A stretch of DNA of 64,000 bases from Dryococelus australis. Taxonomy: Eukaryota; Arthropoda; Insecta; Phasmatodea; Phasmatidae. Each line of letters begins with the position of its first letter. The first letter of the stretch is position 1. The stretch spans positions 65,047,760 through 65,111,759 of the forward strand of contig CM057005.1 of NCBI GenBank assembly GCA_029891345.1, given 5' to 3'. Position numbers and translations under genes: made by a program. This document shows positions 1 through 10,329 of this stretch, piece by piece. The notes below the pieces were generated by a model. That model was not told where the DNA came from, searched no databases, and was given only the letters and a program-made list of their open reading frames with translations.

Positions 1-179
1 AATTCTGTGCTGAAGTCTTGAGTGAAAGTTGCTTCTGAACAACAGTTGCAGAAGTAAATAATAAAATGAGATTCACTCGTCTTTACTTGCACGGAACCAA
101 GTAACGTTGGATAGTTTATTCCAAAGAACCTTCCATAACAGCCTGCATGTAGGCTCGGGTAAAAGGTCTCGTGGAAGCT

Positions 180-200
180 CCCCCCCCCCCCCCCCCCCCC
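180..200. repeat. poly-C tract
   Basis: This is an uninterrupted run of about 21 C. Similar C runs recur at 3197-3210, 16711-16725, 33183, 33383, 37500 and 63597. The exact length is likely to be unreliable in an assembly. Confidence 0.95.
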
Positions 201-247
201 GCGGCCGAGCCTGTACGGAAAATTGTATCATGGCATACAGGCTTAAA

Positions 248-358
248 GACTGTTCACGATAAAGTGAGCTCTTTTGAAATTAACCCTACTAAAATGTCCC
301 TGCTCTTAACTGCATATATTTTAATAGGCGCACTGAGGGACATGCGCCCAGTAAAGTT
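248..358 (-). mobile_element. MITE family A copy 1, truncated
   Basis: The sequence starts with the family A tip (CTGTTCACGATAAAGTGAG) and runs through the conserved segment that includes GCGCACTGAGGGACATGCGC, in the reversed orientation. It then stops abruptly at the TTCC microsatellite. The other end of the element is not found on the far side of the microsatellite. It is a non-autonomous inverted-repeat element with no coding capacity. Confidence 0.8.
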
Positions 359-1140
359 GTCCTTCCTTCCTTCCTTCCTTCCTTCCTTCCTCTTCCTTCC
401 TTCCTTCCTTCCTTCCTTCCTTCCTTCCTTCCTTCCTTCCTTCCTTCCTTCCTTCCTTCCTTCCTTCCTTCCTTCCTTCCTTCCTTCCTTCCTTCCTCCT
501 TCCTTCCTTCCTTCCTTCCTTCCTTCCTTCCTTCCTTCCTTCCTTCCTTCCTTCCTTCCTTCCTTCCTTCCTTCCTTCCTTCCTTCCTTCCTTCCTTCCT
601 TCCTTCCTTCCTTCCTTCCTTCCTTCCTTCCTTCCTTCCTTCCTTCCTTCCTTCCTTCCTTCCTTCCTTCCTTCCTTCCTTCCTTCCTTCCTTCCTTCCT
701 TCCTTCCTTCCTTCCTTCCTTCCTTCCTTCCTTCCTTCCTTCCTTCCTTCCTTCCTTCCTTCCTTCCTTCCTTCCTTCCTTCCTTCCTTCCTTCCTTCCT
801 TCCTTCCTTCCTTCCTTCCTTCCTTCCTTCCTTCCTTCCTTCCTTCCTTCCTTCCTTCCTTCCTTCCTTCCTTCCTTCCTTCCTTCCTTCCTTCCTTCCT
901 TCCTTCCTTCCTTCCTTCCTTCCTTCCTTCCTTCCTTCCTTCCTTCCTTCCTTCCTTCCTTCCTTCCTTCCTTCCTTCCTTCCTTCCTTCCTTCCTTCCT
1001 TCCTTCCTTCCTTCCTTCCTTCCTTCCTTCCTTCCTTCCTTCCTTCCTTCCTTCCTTCCTTCCTTCCTTCCTTCCTTCCTTCCTTCCTTCCTTCCTTCCT
1101 TCCTCCTTCTCCTTCCTTCCTTCCTTCCTTCCTTCCTTCC
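359..1140. repeat. (TTCC)n microsatellite, about 780 bp
   Basis: A near-perfect CCTT/TTCC tetranucleotide array with about 190 units. It has short imperfections near 390, 497 and 1103-1112. Both strands stay open because 4-bp units cycle through Phe-Leu-Pro-Ser (or Lys-Glu-Gly-Arg), so the long open frames here are artefacts. The array abuts the broken family A MITE exactly where that element should continue. Confidence 0.98.
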
Positions 1141-2518
1141 ACAGATCTCATTGACAGCATTCGTAAACTATAGTGTGAAATGTATATATTTTTTAATTCA
1201 TAGGAAAATATACATTTTCGTGTGAAAGTGAGTTTATTTTTTAAACCCTGTTTCTGTGTTCGGTAGACGAAAGCTCGTAGCAGTTTAAAAATACAATTTG
1301 TGTTAAGAAGTGCAGTAAATTTCACAAACAAAAAAAAAACCATTTACGAGTTTTTATTGTAATTTAAACACAGTTTTCTAGTGGCAATGCTAGACGTATC
1401 TACTGACAGCTCGACATAAGTGCTACTCATTCATAGATCGAACAGACTTATTTTAATATAATTTGGGGTAAGAATTTATATCGTTATGTATTTGACTTAT
1501 CAGAATAGACGTACGCTATTGTGTCTGGTTTAAATCGTATTCAGAGTTTTTTTTTTTTTTGCTATAAGATATCGTCCACCAGGCTGAATCATGTAAGGTA
1601 TGGGTAATTTGTGCGTGTAAACTTGTTAATTTGCTATTTATTCATACTGACTACCTGGATTTCGTTTAAAGACATTAAAACGTAATTGTTCGTTATACTT
1701 GTCTCTTGTGTTATTCATTCATATGTAGAACTCGTTTGAAATTCATTTCGTTTAAAGACTCTGCCTTGTGTAATTCCATACTGGCTAGCTGAATTTCATT
1801 TAGTCAGTTTGCTCTTGTCGACACCAGATATTATTCATGCAGATAAAATTCTCTTTCGTGTAATTTATATTTATAAGCTCGAGACTCAAGTTACATTAAA
1901 TTCCATACTGGAGTAATTGCACTTATTATTCACATAGTTGTTTGAAATTTGCTATTCGATGCATGTAATTTATTCATACATAGAACACACTTAAATTTTT
2001 TAACATTTAATTGCATTCGGAAAACAGATCGTTTGTCATTACTAACACGTAAATCGCATCTTTCAAAGTCGTCTATCTCCCACCACCGTCTACAAGCAAT
2101 ATCTCCCAAAAAAAAAAACATCAGATTTACACTTAGGTCACTCTTAGAAATGGTTTAAACACTCTGAAATTCTCTCGTCTGTTAAATATATTCGTAAAAA
2201 TCTCCTATCTACCACCAACATCCCTACAAAAACACATCAGAATTAGAAATAATACGAAAATTTACACTTAGCCCATTCTTGCACTCAACTCAACACCTAT
2301 ATATAACATTACAACCCAACACACTGGTTAGTCGCCTTAAGAACACCACACCATCAACATCGTACAAAGCTCCTGCTACTCCCACCCAAAAAAGAAAGAA
2401 GGAAAATCAAGAAAAAAAAGTGCGTGATTAGAAATTAACCCTTACAATTTTTGATCGGATTAAAATCTGATTAATGATTAACTCTTTCAATCAAACCGAT
2501 GATCCATCGATTAATCCC
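1141..2518. other. AT-rich stretch with degenerate repeats, no gene
   Basis: No coding signal is seen. Between about 1600 and 2000 a loose unit recurs containing 'TTCATACTGgctagcTGAATTTC' and 'GTTTAAAGACT'-like pieces. Between 2040 and 2300 two related blocks share CTATCTCCCACCACC-like and TTTACACTTAG-like segments about 130 bp apart. These look like decayed tandem duplications. Confidence 0.45.
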
Positions 2519-2622
2519 AGGTGGGGTAGGACCAGCCGCCCTTACTGCTACTGTGCAACTTTTACTGTCGCTAATGACTTCTTTGTCGACGAGACATTAA
2601 GCCTACCTACCTACCTACCCAA
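2519..2622 (+). repeat. Probable retroposon 3' end with (CTAC)n tail
   Basis: A GC-richer segment ends in CGACGAGACATTAAGC followed by CTACCTACCTACC, a short-unit repeat tail typical of non-LTR retroposon 3' ends. No reverse-transcriptase sequence is attached. The assignment rests only on the tail structure. Confidence 0.4.
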
Positions 2623-3679
2623 TAAAGATAGGAGCTATTGAACTATACTTCGGGGTTATTGGTATGTCGAATCCAGTTTAACTTTATATTACTGAACTAA
2701 TACCAGTTCAGACAGCCTCATGGAGCTTCCATGGGTGCAAGCCCCTCTGGATGCGGAGGTCGTGACAGGCCATCTTCAGAAACGACAGTAACCCGACCAT
2801 AGACTAAAGATGAAGTAGACTGCTTATTCGTCTTCTGCGCGTGTATCCAACATTGACCTGCCTCAAAGGAACACAACTGTTGAAAGTCACATGGTCAACA
2901 GTGATGAACGTGTTTATATATATATATATATAATGACAATCACTGTTACATTAATAAAGTGCTTTTACCAGTTTGAGTGCAATAAAAAGCATCACAAATT
3001 GATTAGAGGAAGTATAAAATCATTTCAAACGCTCTTGTTTACTAAACAGTGTTCTAACCTCAAACCCAATCCACGCCATTTTTGTTAGACGTGTAGGCAG
3101 AAAAGCAGTTTAATGTTGGGACACGGAGATTGGTTGTGCGCAGCCAGCGAGATCGGTCTACCTTATCTTTAGTCTATGAACCCGACGGCGCCAACCCCCC
3201 CCCCCCCCCCGGTCAATTCGCTGCAGCATCGTGATCAGACAACGCCCGACATGACCTTCTATAGCGGACACGGATGTTTCCTGCCATATTGTTTAGTTCC
3301 GTTTAGTTACAACGCGTGATTCAGAGGAAGATTTTCTTAGGTGGAAGCCATGTGATCATCATCTGTTGAAATCAGTAAAGAGAGGGAGTATTCATGACAT
3401 TAATACTGACAGCGAGAGCGAGTATGTAAGGAGTCGCAGATTACAACAATAACTGAAAAGTTCAGGGGATATCACTGGATGATCATAGAAAGGTTTGACT
3501 ACGTCCGGAAAACCATCAGTGATGACATAGTAAAGCAGAGCAACTTCAGAGGAGGGAAAAAAGGAAAAAAGTTAAATATAAAATCCTGAGCAAATATTGC
3601 AGTAAAGTAAAGCTGCTAGGTACGTCCCTGATTTGTATTTGCTCATAATATTAATAATAGCAGTGATAGAGAAGTGTGT
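2623..3679. other. Stretch without recognised gene
   Basis: Mixed-composition unique sequence with a (TA)n run at 2913-2931 and a poly-C run at 3197-3210. I see no splice-flanked open exon, tRNA-like box or inverted repeat. Confidence 0.4.
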
Positions 3680-3932
3680 GTGAGTGAAGAGATTTGGATG
3701 GCTCTTAACATCGATGTCCTGAGAGCCGATGAGGGTGAAGTGAGGCGAGAATGGAGCAGCGCCGGAATGAAAGTATGGGGGAAACGGGAGATCCCCAACA
3801 AAACCCGCCGACCAGCGCCATCGTCTTATACGATTCCCACTTGCGAAACTCCGGAGTGAACCGGCCGGGGATTGAGCCCGGTTCGCCTTGGTGGGAGGCG
3901 AGCAACGTAACAGCTCAACCAGCGTGGCCCCA
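3680..3932 (-). mobile_element. tRNA-derived SINE S1, copy 1
   Basis: On the minus strand this reads as a tRNA-like head with the usual promoter boxes (the B box reads GGTTCGATTCC in the family; here it appears as GATTGAGCCCGG on the plus strand). The head is followed by the conserved body with GGGTTTTCTCGGGGATCTCC-like sequence and a tail with CTCTCAAGACCTC. It shares head and body with about nine other copies in the window. SINEs are transcribed by RNA polymerase III and move with LINE enzymes; no protein is made, and the open frames across it are shadows. Confidence 0.88.
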
Positions 3933-3983
3933 GTGAGAGCGAAGGCTGGTAGATATGCACGCTGTAAGTTGTGGGGGGGGGGG

Positions 3984-4182
3984 TGCACTTGCTCATGTCG
4001 CGCCCAGGCCGCTGTTGACGTCAAAATCGGGCCTGTGGAAGGAACCGCCCCAGCATTGGCCTGAAATTATTTTAGGAAACCATACGGAAATAAGAAATTA
4101 AAATGGCCACACCGGGAATCGAACGTGAGCTCTCCCGAATGCGTGTTCAGAGGTTTGCCACTACACCGTGCTACGTAGCTCG
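3984..4182 (-). mobile_element. tRNA-derived SINE S3
   Basis: The minus strand carries a tRNA-like head (box B seen on the plus strand as GGGAATCGAACG, box A region as TTGCCACTACACCGTGC). It is followed by a body with GGAACCGCCCCAGCATTGGC and AGGAAACCATACGGAAA. This body resembles a SINE core that I recall as common in orthopteroid insects, which is part of the reason for the suggested host. The recall is not verified here. Confidence 0.7.
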
Positions 4183-4254
4183 ATGACATGCAGTTTTAAT
4201 TGCGTTGCAAGCGTGTTCGAAGTCCGCTTTTTTTTACGAAAGTAATTAAATGGG

Positions 4255-4440
4255 GCCCCACCAGCCTCCCACCAGAACTATACGAGTTCTATTCGCGATG
4301 GAGTTCACGCCTGGATTTTTGCATGCGGGTGACGTGGCGGACGTTGCGTTAGCCGGCAGGTTTTCTCGAGGTACTCTCGACCCCCCTCCCTTGCATTCTT
4401 TCGCTGCTCCAGCCCCATTTCACTTCACCCCTAAAGAAAC
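4255..4440 (+). mobile_element. SINE S1, diverged copy
   Basis: The order of blocks matches the S1 body: CCTCCCACCAG, a GGATTTTTGCATGCGGGTGA segment, GGCAGGTTTTCTCGAGGTACT, CCTTGCATTC, GCTGCTCC and CACTTCACCC. The copy is more diverged than the others and its tRNA head is mostly lost. Confidence 0.65.
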
Positions 4441-4938
4441 TAACCGCCCACCTGTTGAAAGCATTTTTAAATATACGGTATGTGTTCATGTGTTTGCTAC
4501 GTTCCTCGATAAAGAAATAGTATCTTTTAAAACAGTTGTTTTAGACCTTTTTGGTACATACCTCCTCTGGCCATGCGGCTGGCTACCCACCTTAAATACG
4601 ATGGAAAAAAATACCGAACGAACATGAGAGCTACGTGCCATAATCGAGCCTGTAAAAGCTAGCAGACTGAATTCGTCCAGCTGATGCTGGACCGATGTCG
4701 TATCTCGAAATCAGGCCAATATAAATATGGGCAGTCAGCTAAATGTTTCTCGACAGTGTCGAAAACACACCAAAGTGCATCCAGCAAGATGCTAATTAGA
4801 TACCTACTCTTTCAGACCATGTATAGGCCATGAGGCCAAGAACGTAATGAATGCCATAAATAAATCAGGCCAAGAATTATTAAATATCAGGTTCAAAACG
4901 GCAGCAGGAGGAGCTGGATGTCACCAAGGTACTAGTTC

Positions 4939-5068
4939 CATGGCGGCTTATTGTCGCCACGGTGCCGGGTAAATGGCGGCTTGATATCGCCCGATTCCGG
5001 ATCTGTGGCGGATTGATGTTGCCAAGATGACCAGGCTGTAGTGGCTTGAAGTTGCCAAGATGCCAGGT
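4939..5068 (+). repeat. 33-bp minisatellite, block 1 (4 units)
   Basis: Four head-to-tail units of 33, 32, 33 and 32 bp share TGGCGGCTTGATGTYGCC and AAGATGCCRGGT. The same unit makes a second block at 6114-6311. The solo LTR between the blocks accounts for part of the separation. Unit length is a multiple of three, so open frames with an 11-residue period arise. Confidence 0.85.
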
Positions 5069-5289
5069 GCATGCACTCTAAGAAATAATTCGGAAATTTA
5101 CCATACCAGTGTATACGCTTAGTCAGAAAGCGGGAATGGTAATATTTCCTCCTATACATTCATTGTAACATTCCTAAATTTGCTCAGGAAACAGTCAAAT
5201 GCGTAGTGCAGTTCCCAACTTTGTATAATAGCAACGCTAAACATTCCTAAATCTGCAGCTTGATGTGTGTTATTATTTCCATACAGTGT

Positions 5290-5293
5290 ATAG
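5290..5293. other. Target site duplication ATAG (left)
   Basis: ATAG directly precedes the TG of the solo LTR and is repeated at 6060-6063 directly after its CA. Four base pairs is the usual duplication length of many Gypsy-type LTR elements. Confidence 0.75.
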
Positions 5294-6059
5294 TGTTACA
5301 ATTTCTCTCTCGATTTTCAGTGGGCTAAACCAAGTTCGGTAAGATATGGAGATCGTAATTAAATAAATGAGTTAATTATAATTTCCTAATTTTATTTACA
5401 ATAACTAGAAACAAAATTCTCTCAACTCAACATCTCACACTAAGGGTTTACAATTAATGACTTCAATTAATACACTGTATATTTACCCCAAAGAAAGCAA
5501 TGAAATTAAATAGATTGATAGATTAGTTAATTATCAGTCCCAACAGACAATTTATCAAATAAATTAATGGGTTTTGACACACTGTGTCCATCTTTAATAG
5601 TTAAAATATTTACAATAAAATCCGTATTACATGTCCACTCAGTTCCACCTCAGTTTAGTCCATGTCCCGCCAATCCACAATGTTCTAGATTTCTCCGAGC
5701 ACCCTCACGCACAGTAGGCTTCACTCGCCGGGTTTCACGCCCTCTCGTCCGTTCACACCACGAACACCTCGCCCGCCGTCGTCCCGCAAAATCCTGTCGT
5801 CCATACCTGATGACTCGCACGCACTCTGCCAGATGGCCTTCACCAGAGACTACACCCCTGCTGTGGCTTGTATTCATAGGTCGTTCAGAAATTTCGCTAA
5901 TTCACGAGTTGCGCCGAGTGTCCTAATGTCCAGAATATTCCTGCGCCTCCTGTCGGCTTCCTCAGTGGGGAGAGGGGAGGAGGGGCTGTGACTCAAGCAA
6001 GTCTTAACGCTGTAAGTTATTCACGAGCTTCCCAGAAGCGCCAGCTGCGGCGCGTAACA
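5294..6059 (-). mobile_element. Solo LTR, family LTR-1, copy 1
   Basis: The unit begins TGTTACAATTTCTC and ends GCGCGTAACA, with TGTTAC/GTAACA inverted tips and a perfect 4-bp flanking duplication ATAG. A second copy sits at 22580-23464. No gag, pol or primer site flanks either, so both are solo LTRs left by recombination of a complete element. Orientation is tentative: on the minus strand the GC-rich part comes first and the AT-rich part last, as in the third LTR at 59385. The open frames inside (5567-5926, 5650-5877) are not genes. Confidence 0.82.
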
Positions 6060-6063
6060 ATAG
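6060..6063. other. Target site duplication ATAG (right)
   Basis: Identical to the four bases at 5290-5293, so it marks the right border of the solo LTR. Confidence 0.75.
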
Positions 6064-6113
6064 GTCAAGAACTCCCACTAAAGTTTAGGAAGTTTGAAAT
6101 TTTTTTTTTACAT

Positions 6114-6311
6114 TGTGGCGGCTTGATGCCGCCATGATGACAGATCTGTGGCAGCATGATGAGGCCAAGATGCCAAGTCTGGAGTGGCTTGATCTCGCCA
6201 CAATGCGGGGTCTGTGGCGGCTTGATGTTACAACATTTCCGGGTCCGTAGTGACTTGATATCGCCACGATACCATGCCCATGGCGGCTTGCTGTCGCTCT
6301 TATTCCGAGTC
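6114..6311 (+). repeat. 33-bp minisatellite, block 2 (6 units of exactly 33 bp)
   Basis: Six consecutive 33-bp units, typically TGTGGCGGCTTGATGTCGCC plus AAGATGCCGGGTC, with no length variation. Within-block divergence is moderate. The minus-strand open frame 6085-6267 is simply this repeat read in an 11-residue period. No splice-site or start context makes it a convincing gene. Confidence 0.9.
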
Positions 6312-6462
6312 TGTTAGTGCTAGATGAAGGGCCTACATCCTATAAGCAACATAACCATGCGAAATACTGTTTCGTTCGATTTAAAGAGGGACATTTTCTC
6401 TTCGGGTACTCATTCCATCAACTTTCCAACACACGAGTGAAAATATTTTGTTTGTCGAGTAC

Positions 6463-6518
6463 GGGGTGCGAACCTAAAAACCTTGAGTTGACAGACCACC
6501 ACACTAAGCTCTAGTAGG
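6463..6518 (-). repeat. tRNA-like SINE head fragment
   Basis: The plus strand reads GGGTGCGAACCTAAAAACC ... CACCACACTAAGCTC, the reverse of a tRNA-like arm order. It has no recognisable body and no full cloverleaf. It is a short, decayed SINE head rather than a functional tRNA. Confidence 0.35.
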
Positions 6519-6705
6519 ATGTGTCAGTTTCTGAGACTGTTTAGTAATTTCAGTATATCGTATGCAAGTTGTTGTAGAGCAGGAATCTTCATGATAATGT
6601 GCAAGAATTATTAGTGTCTTCATTTGAAATAAAATACGCAGGTGGTACAAAGTCGCTCTGGCTGGTTCAAAGTAACTTCAAAATGACTAAGTATATGCTG
6701 TTCAC

Positions 6706-7037
6706 GGTTAACTGAGCGCTTTTGGAAGCCCTGCTTGAGATCTACTTTCTTACCTATTTTGTATCCTTCCGCCACATGTAAAATTAGTATCGCACTGGCC
6801 CTCTCATTTCATTCATGTGGAAATCAAGTAAAAATCTGTCAAATTGTCAAGAATGTAAGCATGTAAAAGACATGTCGATTGCCACTCTAATATGTGTAAA
6901 TCAGACAGAAGATAATTAAAATAAATGCAGTGTCCACAGATGTAAAATGTACCCTTTGAATATGACTTCGAGATATGGGACTACTTTTCTGATTTTGTTG
7001 CCAACTAAAATGGGGGCACGCCAGTTAATGTGGCAGT
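6706..7037 (+). mobile_element. MITE family A copy 2, degraded
   Basis: The left tip (GCTGTTCACGGTTAACTGAG) and the block GAAGCCCTGCTTGAGATCTAC ... TATCCTTCCGCCACATG are recognisable, and later CCAACTAAAATGGGGGCACG. The right inverted tip is missing and internal similarity is patchy. Confidence 0.6.
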
Positions 7038-7422
7038 TTAAACATGATTACTGAACTCTGCTTAAACTTCCCACCGATAAAATTACAGGGTCACGGCTTA
7101 AACTACCTACATTCACCCTGCATGCCAGTTCAGTGTCTTGCGCATAAAGGCGATACCGAATTAGATGCGCTGCCTGGCGCCACCCTTCGCTTCGTCGATT
7201 GTGTGCTTTTATTAACGCAAGCACTTCCCATACTAACGGAGCCCTTAGATAAAATGTTGTTTACTGGTTAACCCAAAAATATATTTTTAAAAAACTATTC
7301 GGTAGGAGATAAGAATAAGACGCAAAATTATAGCTTTGCAAGCATTGCAAATGTGGCATTCAAGTTTTACAGTAAACGTGTTATGGAAAGACTTCAGAGA
7401 ATTGCCGACATTTTGTTATTAT

Positions 7423-7830
7423 AGGCTGTTCACGTTAAAACGAGCACTTTTGAAAGCCTTGCTTAAAATCTGCTTGTATGCACGTTGTGTATTATTCCGC
7501 CTTATGTAAAATTAACACTGCCATGGGCCTCGTCACTTTATTCATGCGTCGGTCAAGTAAAACGGTGAAATTATTAGAAAACTAAACATTTTAAAAACCT
7601 GCAAATTTTTACACACTGGTGCATTAAAAAACAGAAAGCGAAATAAATAATTAAAATTATCACAACCTAACAGTTTTTTGTTCGTCAAGATGTGGAACTA
7701 CATTCCATCTATCGTTACCAACTTTATCGGGCGCATGTCATTCTGTGCGCCCGTTGAAGTATATGCAGGCATGGACAGTTACTTTTTCTATGGTTGATTT
7801 AAAAAGTGCTCACTTTATCGTGAACAGCCT
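7423..7830 (+). mobile_element. MITE family A copy 3, complete
   Basis: A full copy of about 408 bp: tip AGGCTGTTCACG on the left and CGTGAACAGCCT on the right. It contains the conserved TTCCGCCTTATGTAAAATTA and GGTTGATTTAAAAAGTGCTC blocks. It has no open frame of its own, so it depends on a transposase made elsewhere. TA-rich flanks suggest Tc1/mariner-type integration. Confidence 0.85.
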
Positions 7831-7858
7831 TTAGGGAAAGCGGAAGAGCATGCTGCGG

Positions 7859-8048
7859 TATTGTATTGTATTGTAAAGGGCTTTTCAACGTCCCCCGGTT
7901 TTTACTTTAAAGCTTAGCAGGAGACTGCTTACAGATTAACTTATAACCTAACTTAATTTAACGCCCTGCCTTATTCGGAATTCGAATCCAGAGCCTCCTG
8001 CACCCCAGTTCGGTGGCGCGCCAACCGACTGCGCGACTGGAGGTCGGC
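7859..8048 (-). mobile_element. tRNA-derived SINE S2 with TACAA tail
   Basis: On the minus strand the head reads CAGTCGGTTGGCGCGCC (A-box-like) and GGATTCGAATTCC (B-box-like). It is followed by about 130 bp of body and a TACAATACAATACAA tail (plus strand TATTGTATTGTATTGTA at 7859). Head, body and short-unit tail are all present, so this is a complete SINE of a type different from S1. Confidence 0.75.
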
Positions 8049-8799
8049 CTGTGATGACGTGTTTGCTCTCAAACAAATAACCGAGAAAATAATAGAGGGA
8101 AATTTGGACTCACATTAAACCTTCATAGAGTATGACAAAGCAATCGATAATGTTACTAGCGTTGAAAAATGAATATAATGGACAAGAAATGATTTCCAGT
8201 ATAGTTGACAGAAATCATTTAAAAGTGTGTGTGAAGAAACAAGAATTGTAACCAACAATGGAGATGGTTTACTACATGAGAAACATTACGAATCGGGTAT
8301 TAAAACAAGGATAATAAGTATGTCCCATGTATCTACGTCGATAGAATGGCAAGGAAATGTAAATGCAAAGTAAATCTTAGTGTTCAAATTAATGCAAATT
8401 TATGGGTTATTTCGAAGTTATTTGCCGACGATTAGATGATACTCCAAGAATAGGAATGTCTCGAAACATCTATACGTAGATTAACTAAGCTCTCCTAGGA
8501 ATATTATGCGAAAATGCCAATTTTCAGGAATAAAGTCCCGTTATCCAAAAACTGTTTTATATGATGCCAAGATACATATTTATATCTAGCGTGTTAAATT
8601 TTTTAGATTAAAAAACAATTTAAAAAATCGTGATTTTAGCTTGTGATTGAACAAAATGTTACGAAGTCTTATCTGTGTGAAATATCTCAGTGTTTGTGAA
8701 AATGCAATACCAAGGAGGATACACGTGACTGAAATGAACTTTATACTTAAGAGTAGATACATGACAATAAACGATTGATTAGGATCACAGAACTCTACA
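8049..8799. other. AT-rich stretch, nothing recognised
   Basis: No inverted repeat, tRNA-like box or splice-flanked open exon is visible in this stretch. Confidence 0.4.
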
Positions 8800-8819
8800 T
8801 GATCTCTGTCCTTGAGAAT

Positions 8820-9828
8820 TCAATATGATATGAAGCCCCCACGTGCTGCAATCAGAGCTCCTAAACGTCTAGGCATGGGATAAAAGAGGATCTGGATAAT
8901 ATGTTCCCGGGGAATCTCCCTCCACGCGGTTTGTATGCGAGTCCACAAAGCATCAACAGTGGTTGCTGGAGGACCGTGACGAAAAAGTCGCCGACTAACC
9001 ATATACCAGACATGTTAGATGGGCAACATGTCAGGCGAACGTGCAGGCCAGGCAAGTAGTAGTACCCGCAGCTCATTGAAGAAGTCTTGTACGTTCCTCG
9101 CCACAGGTGGCCGGGCAGTGTCTTGCTGGTAGGCCTATATGGCATGTGGAGCCACCTGAAAGAGGGGCCGTACCTCGGTCTCTAAAAATTCCTAATGTAG
9201 CTGTTGTTCAGATTGCTCACAATACGTTGGAGTCGAGATCGCAGGTTGTATCCGATGGCGCCCCAAACCATCACACTTTGCGTTTGTCCGCTATGCCGCT
9301 CCATAATGCAGGCTTCCAGATTGCGGTTACCACGGTAGTGTCTAACACTTATGTAGCAATCACTGTAGGGCAGGTTGAAAGGGGGACTCGTCCGAAAACA
9401 CTACATTTTGCCACTTAGCACGCCAGCGACGGCGTTCACGTGCACATTGCAGTCTGAGGTGTTTGTACTTTCTGGAGAACGGTAGCCGACGCAATGACAT
9501 ACGTGCCACCAGTCCAGTTCGCAGCAGACGGCGTCGAACCGTCGACGCAGACAGGTCCACGCCTGTTGCAGTGCTCCAGTGTCGAGCCAACACTGTGGAC
9601 GAGGCTGTACGGTCCGTTGCGGCCATATGGACAATATGGCGGTCATCCCGTGCTGTGGTCACGTTGCGTGGTCCAGTACGACCCTCTTCTATCCACTGGT
9701 GCCGCACACGCTTCACTGTCTTAGCAGCATGCACGGTATGACAAACCCGCTTCCCGGAGACTGATTATTCTGCCCCGATCGAACTCACTCGCGTGCTGAT
9801 ATGGCGCCCTTTGACGTCGACGAGGCAT
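8820..9828 (-). pseudogene. Tc1-type transposase pseudogene 1
   Basis: Read on the minus strand, pieces in different frames follow the order of a Tc1-family DDE transposase. An N-terminal helix-turn-helix begins near 9828 (DRGRIISLREAGLSYRA), then HQWIEEGRTGPR and a DNA-binding linker. The first catalytic Asp lies in VVFSDESPF. The second Asp lies in QQDTARPP near 9130, then WPARSPDMLPI, then the C-terminal PRRLGALIAARGG ending at 8820. A frameshift after the first helix domain, further frame changes, and a stop codon at 9015-9017 exactly where the third catalytic Glu of the SPxxxPIE motif belongs make it non-functional. Clear terminal inverted repeats were not found. Confidence 0.88.
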
Positions 9829-10056
9829 ATTGGCGCTTGCTTTCACTTCGTTTGACGGCTCTTCACGTAATGAACTTGGCGTAACAGGGTCCTTCCCGGT
9901 CACACAAGAGAGGATACTGCTGGTCCTACTGTACGCCATCTCTCTGCAGTGGTAATCACTTATTACTGGTACTCTGTTCTACACATCCTCTGAGTTTGGA
10001 TTCATTAGGGCCATTATTTCTGGGTGTTGCAGTTCTCACAAACAATAGCGCAGAAC

Positions 10057-10325
10057 AAGTTTTCTACTTCCATTACCTGGGTTGCGCCATCTACTACGAG
10101 TGTGATGATATAATGAATAAGGTCCATAAGTTCTTACATGTGACACTATCTGCCAAATTCTACAAAATACATCTTGTGGGACCGCCCAGTTAAAGTTACA
10201 AAGCTATATTATACGGTTCAGAAATATTCGCTATTTAGAATAAAGAACAGCAGCAAATACAACACATGGAAATTAACGTTCTGAGATATATTTACTGGAG
10301 CTCTAAAACAAACAAAAAAGATCAG
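10057..10325 (+). pseudogene. LINE reverse-transcriptase C-terminal remnant
   Basis: Two open pieces in different frames match the order of conserved motifs just after the reverse-transcriptase domain in many insect non-LTR elements. The first contains FHYLGCAIYYECDD (10066-10105). The second contains ILYGSE (from about 10205), then EQQQIQHMEINVLRYIYW. The frame change and an in-frame stop after LYGSEIFAI show it is dead. The family (for example RTE- or Jockey-like) cannot be settled from this fragment. Confidence 0.7.
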
Positions 10326-10329
10326 TAAT

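Noticed and set aside
171..1154. Long open frames of 327 and 340 codons on both strands
   Set aside because: They are the TTCC tetranucleotide repeat read through; the residues cycle with the repeat and there is no gene-like start, domain or composition.
5567..5926. 119-codon open frame
   Set aside because: It lies wholly within the solo LTR and is not preserved in the second LTR copy.
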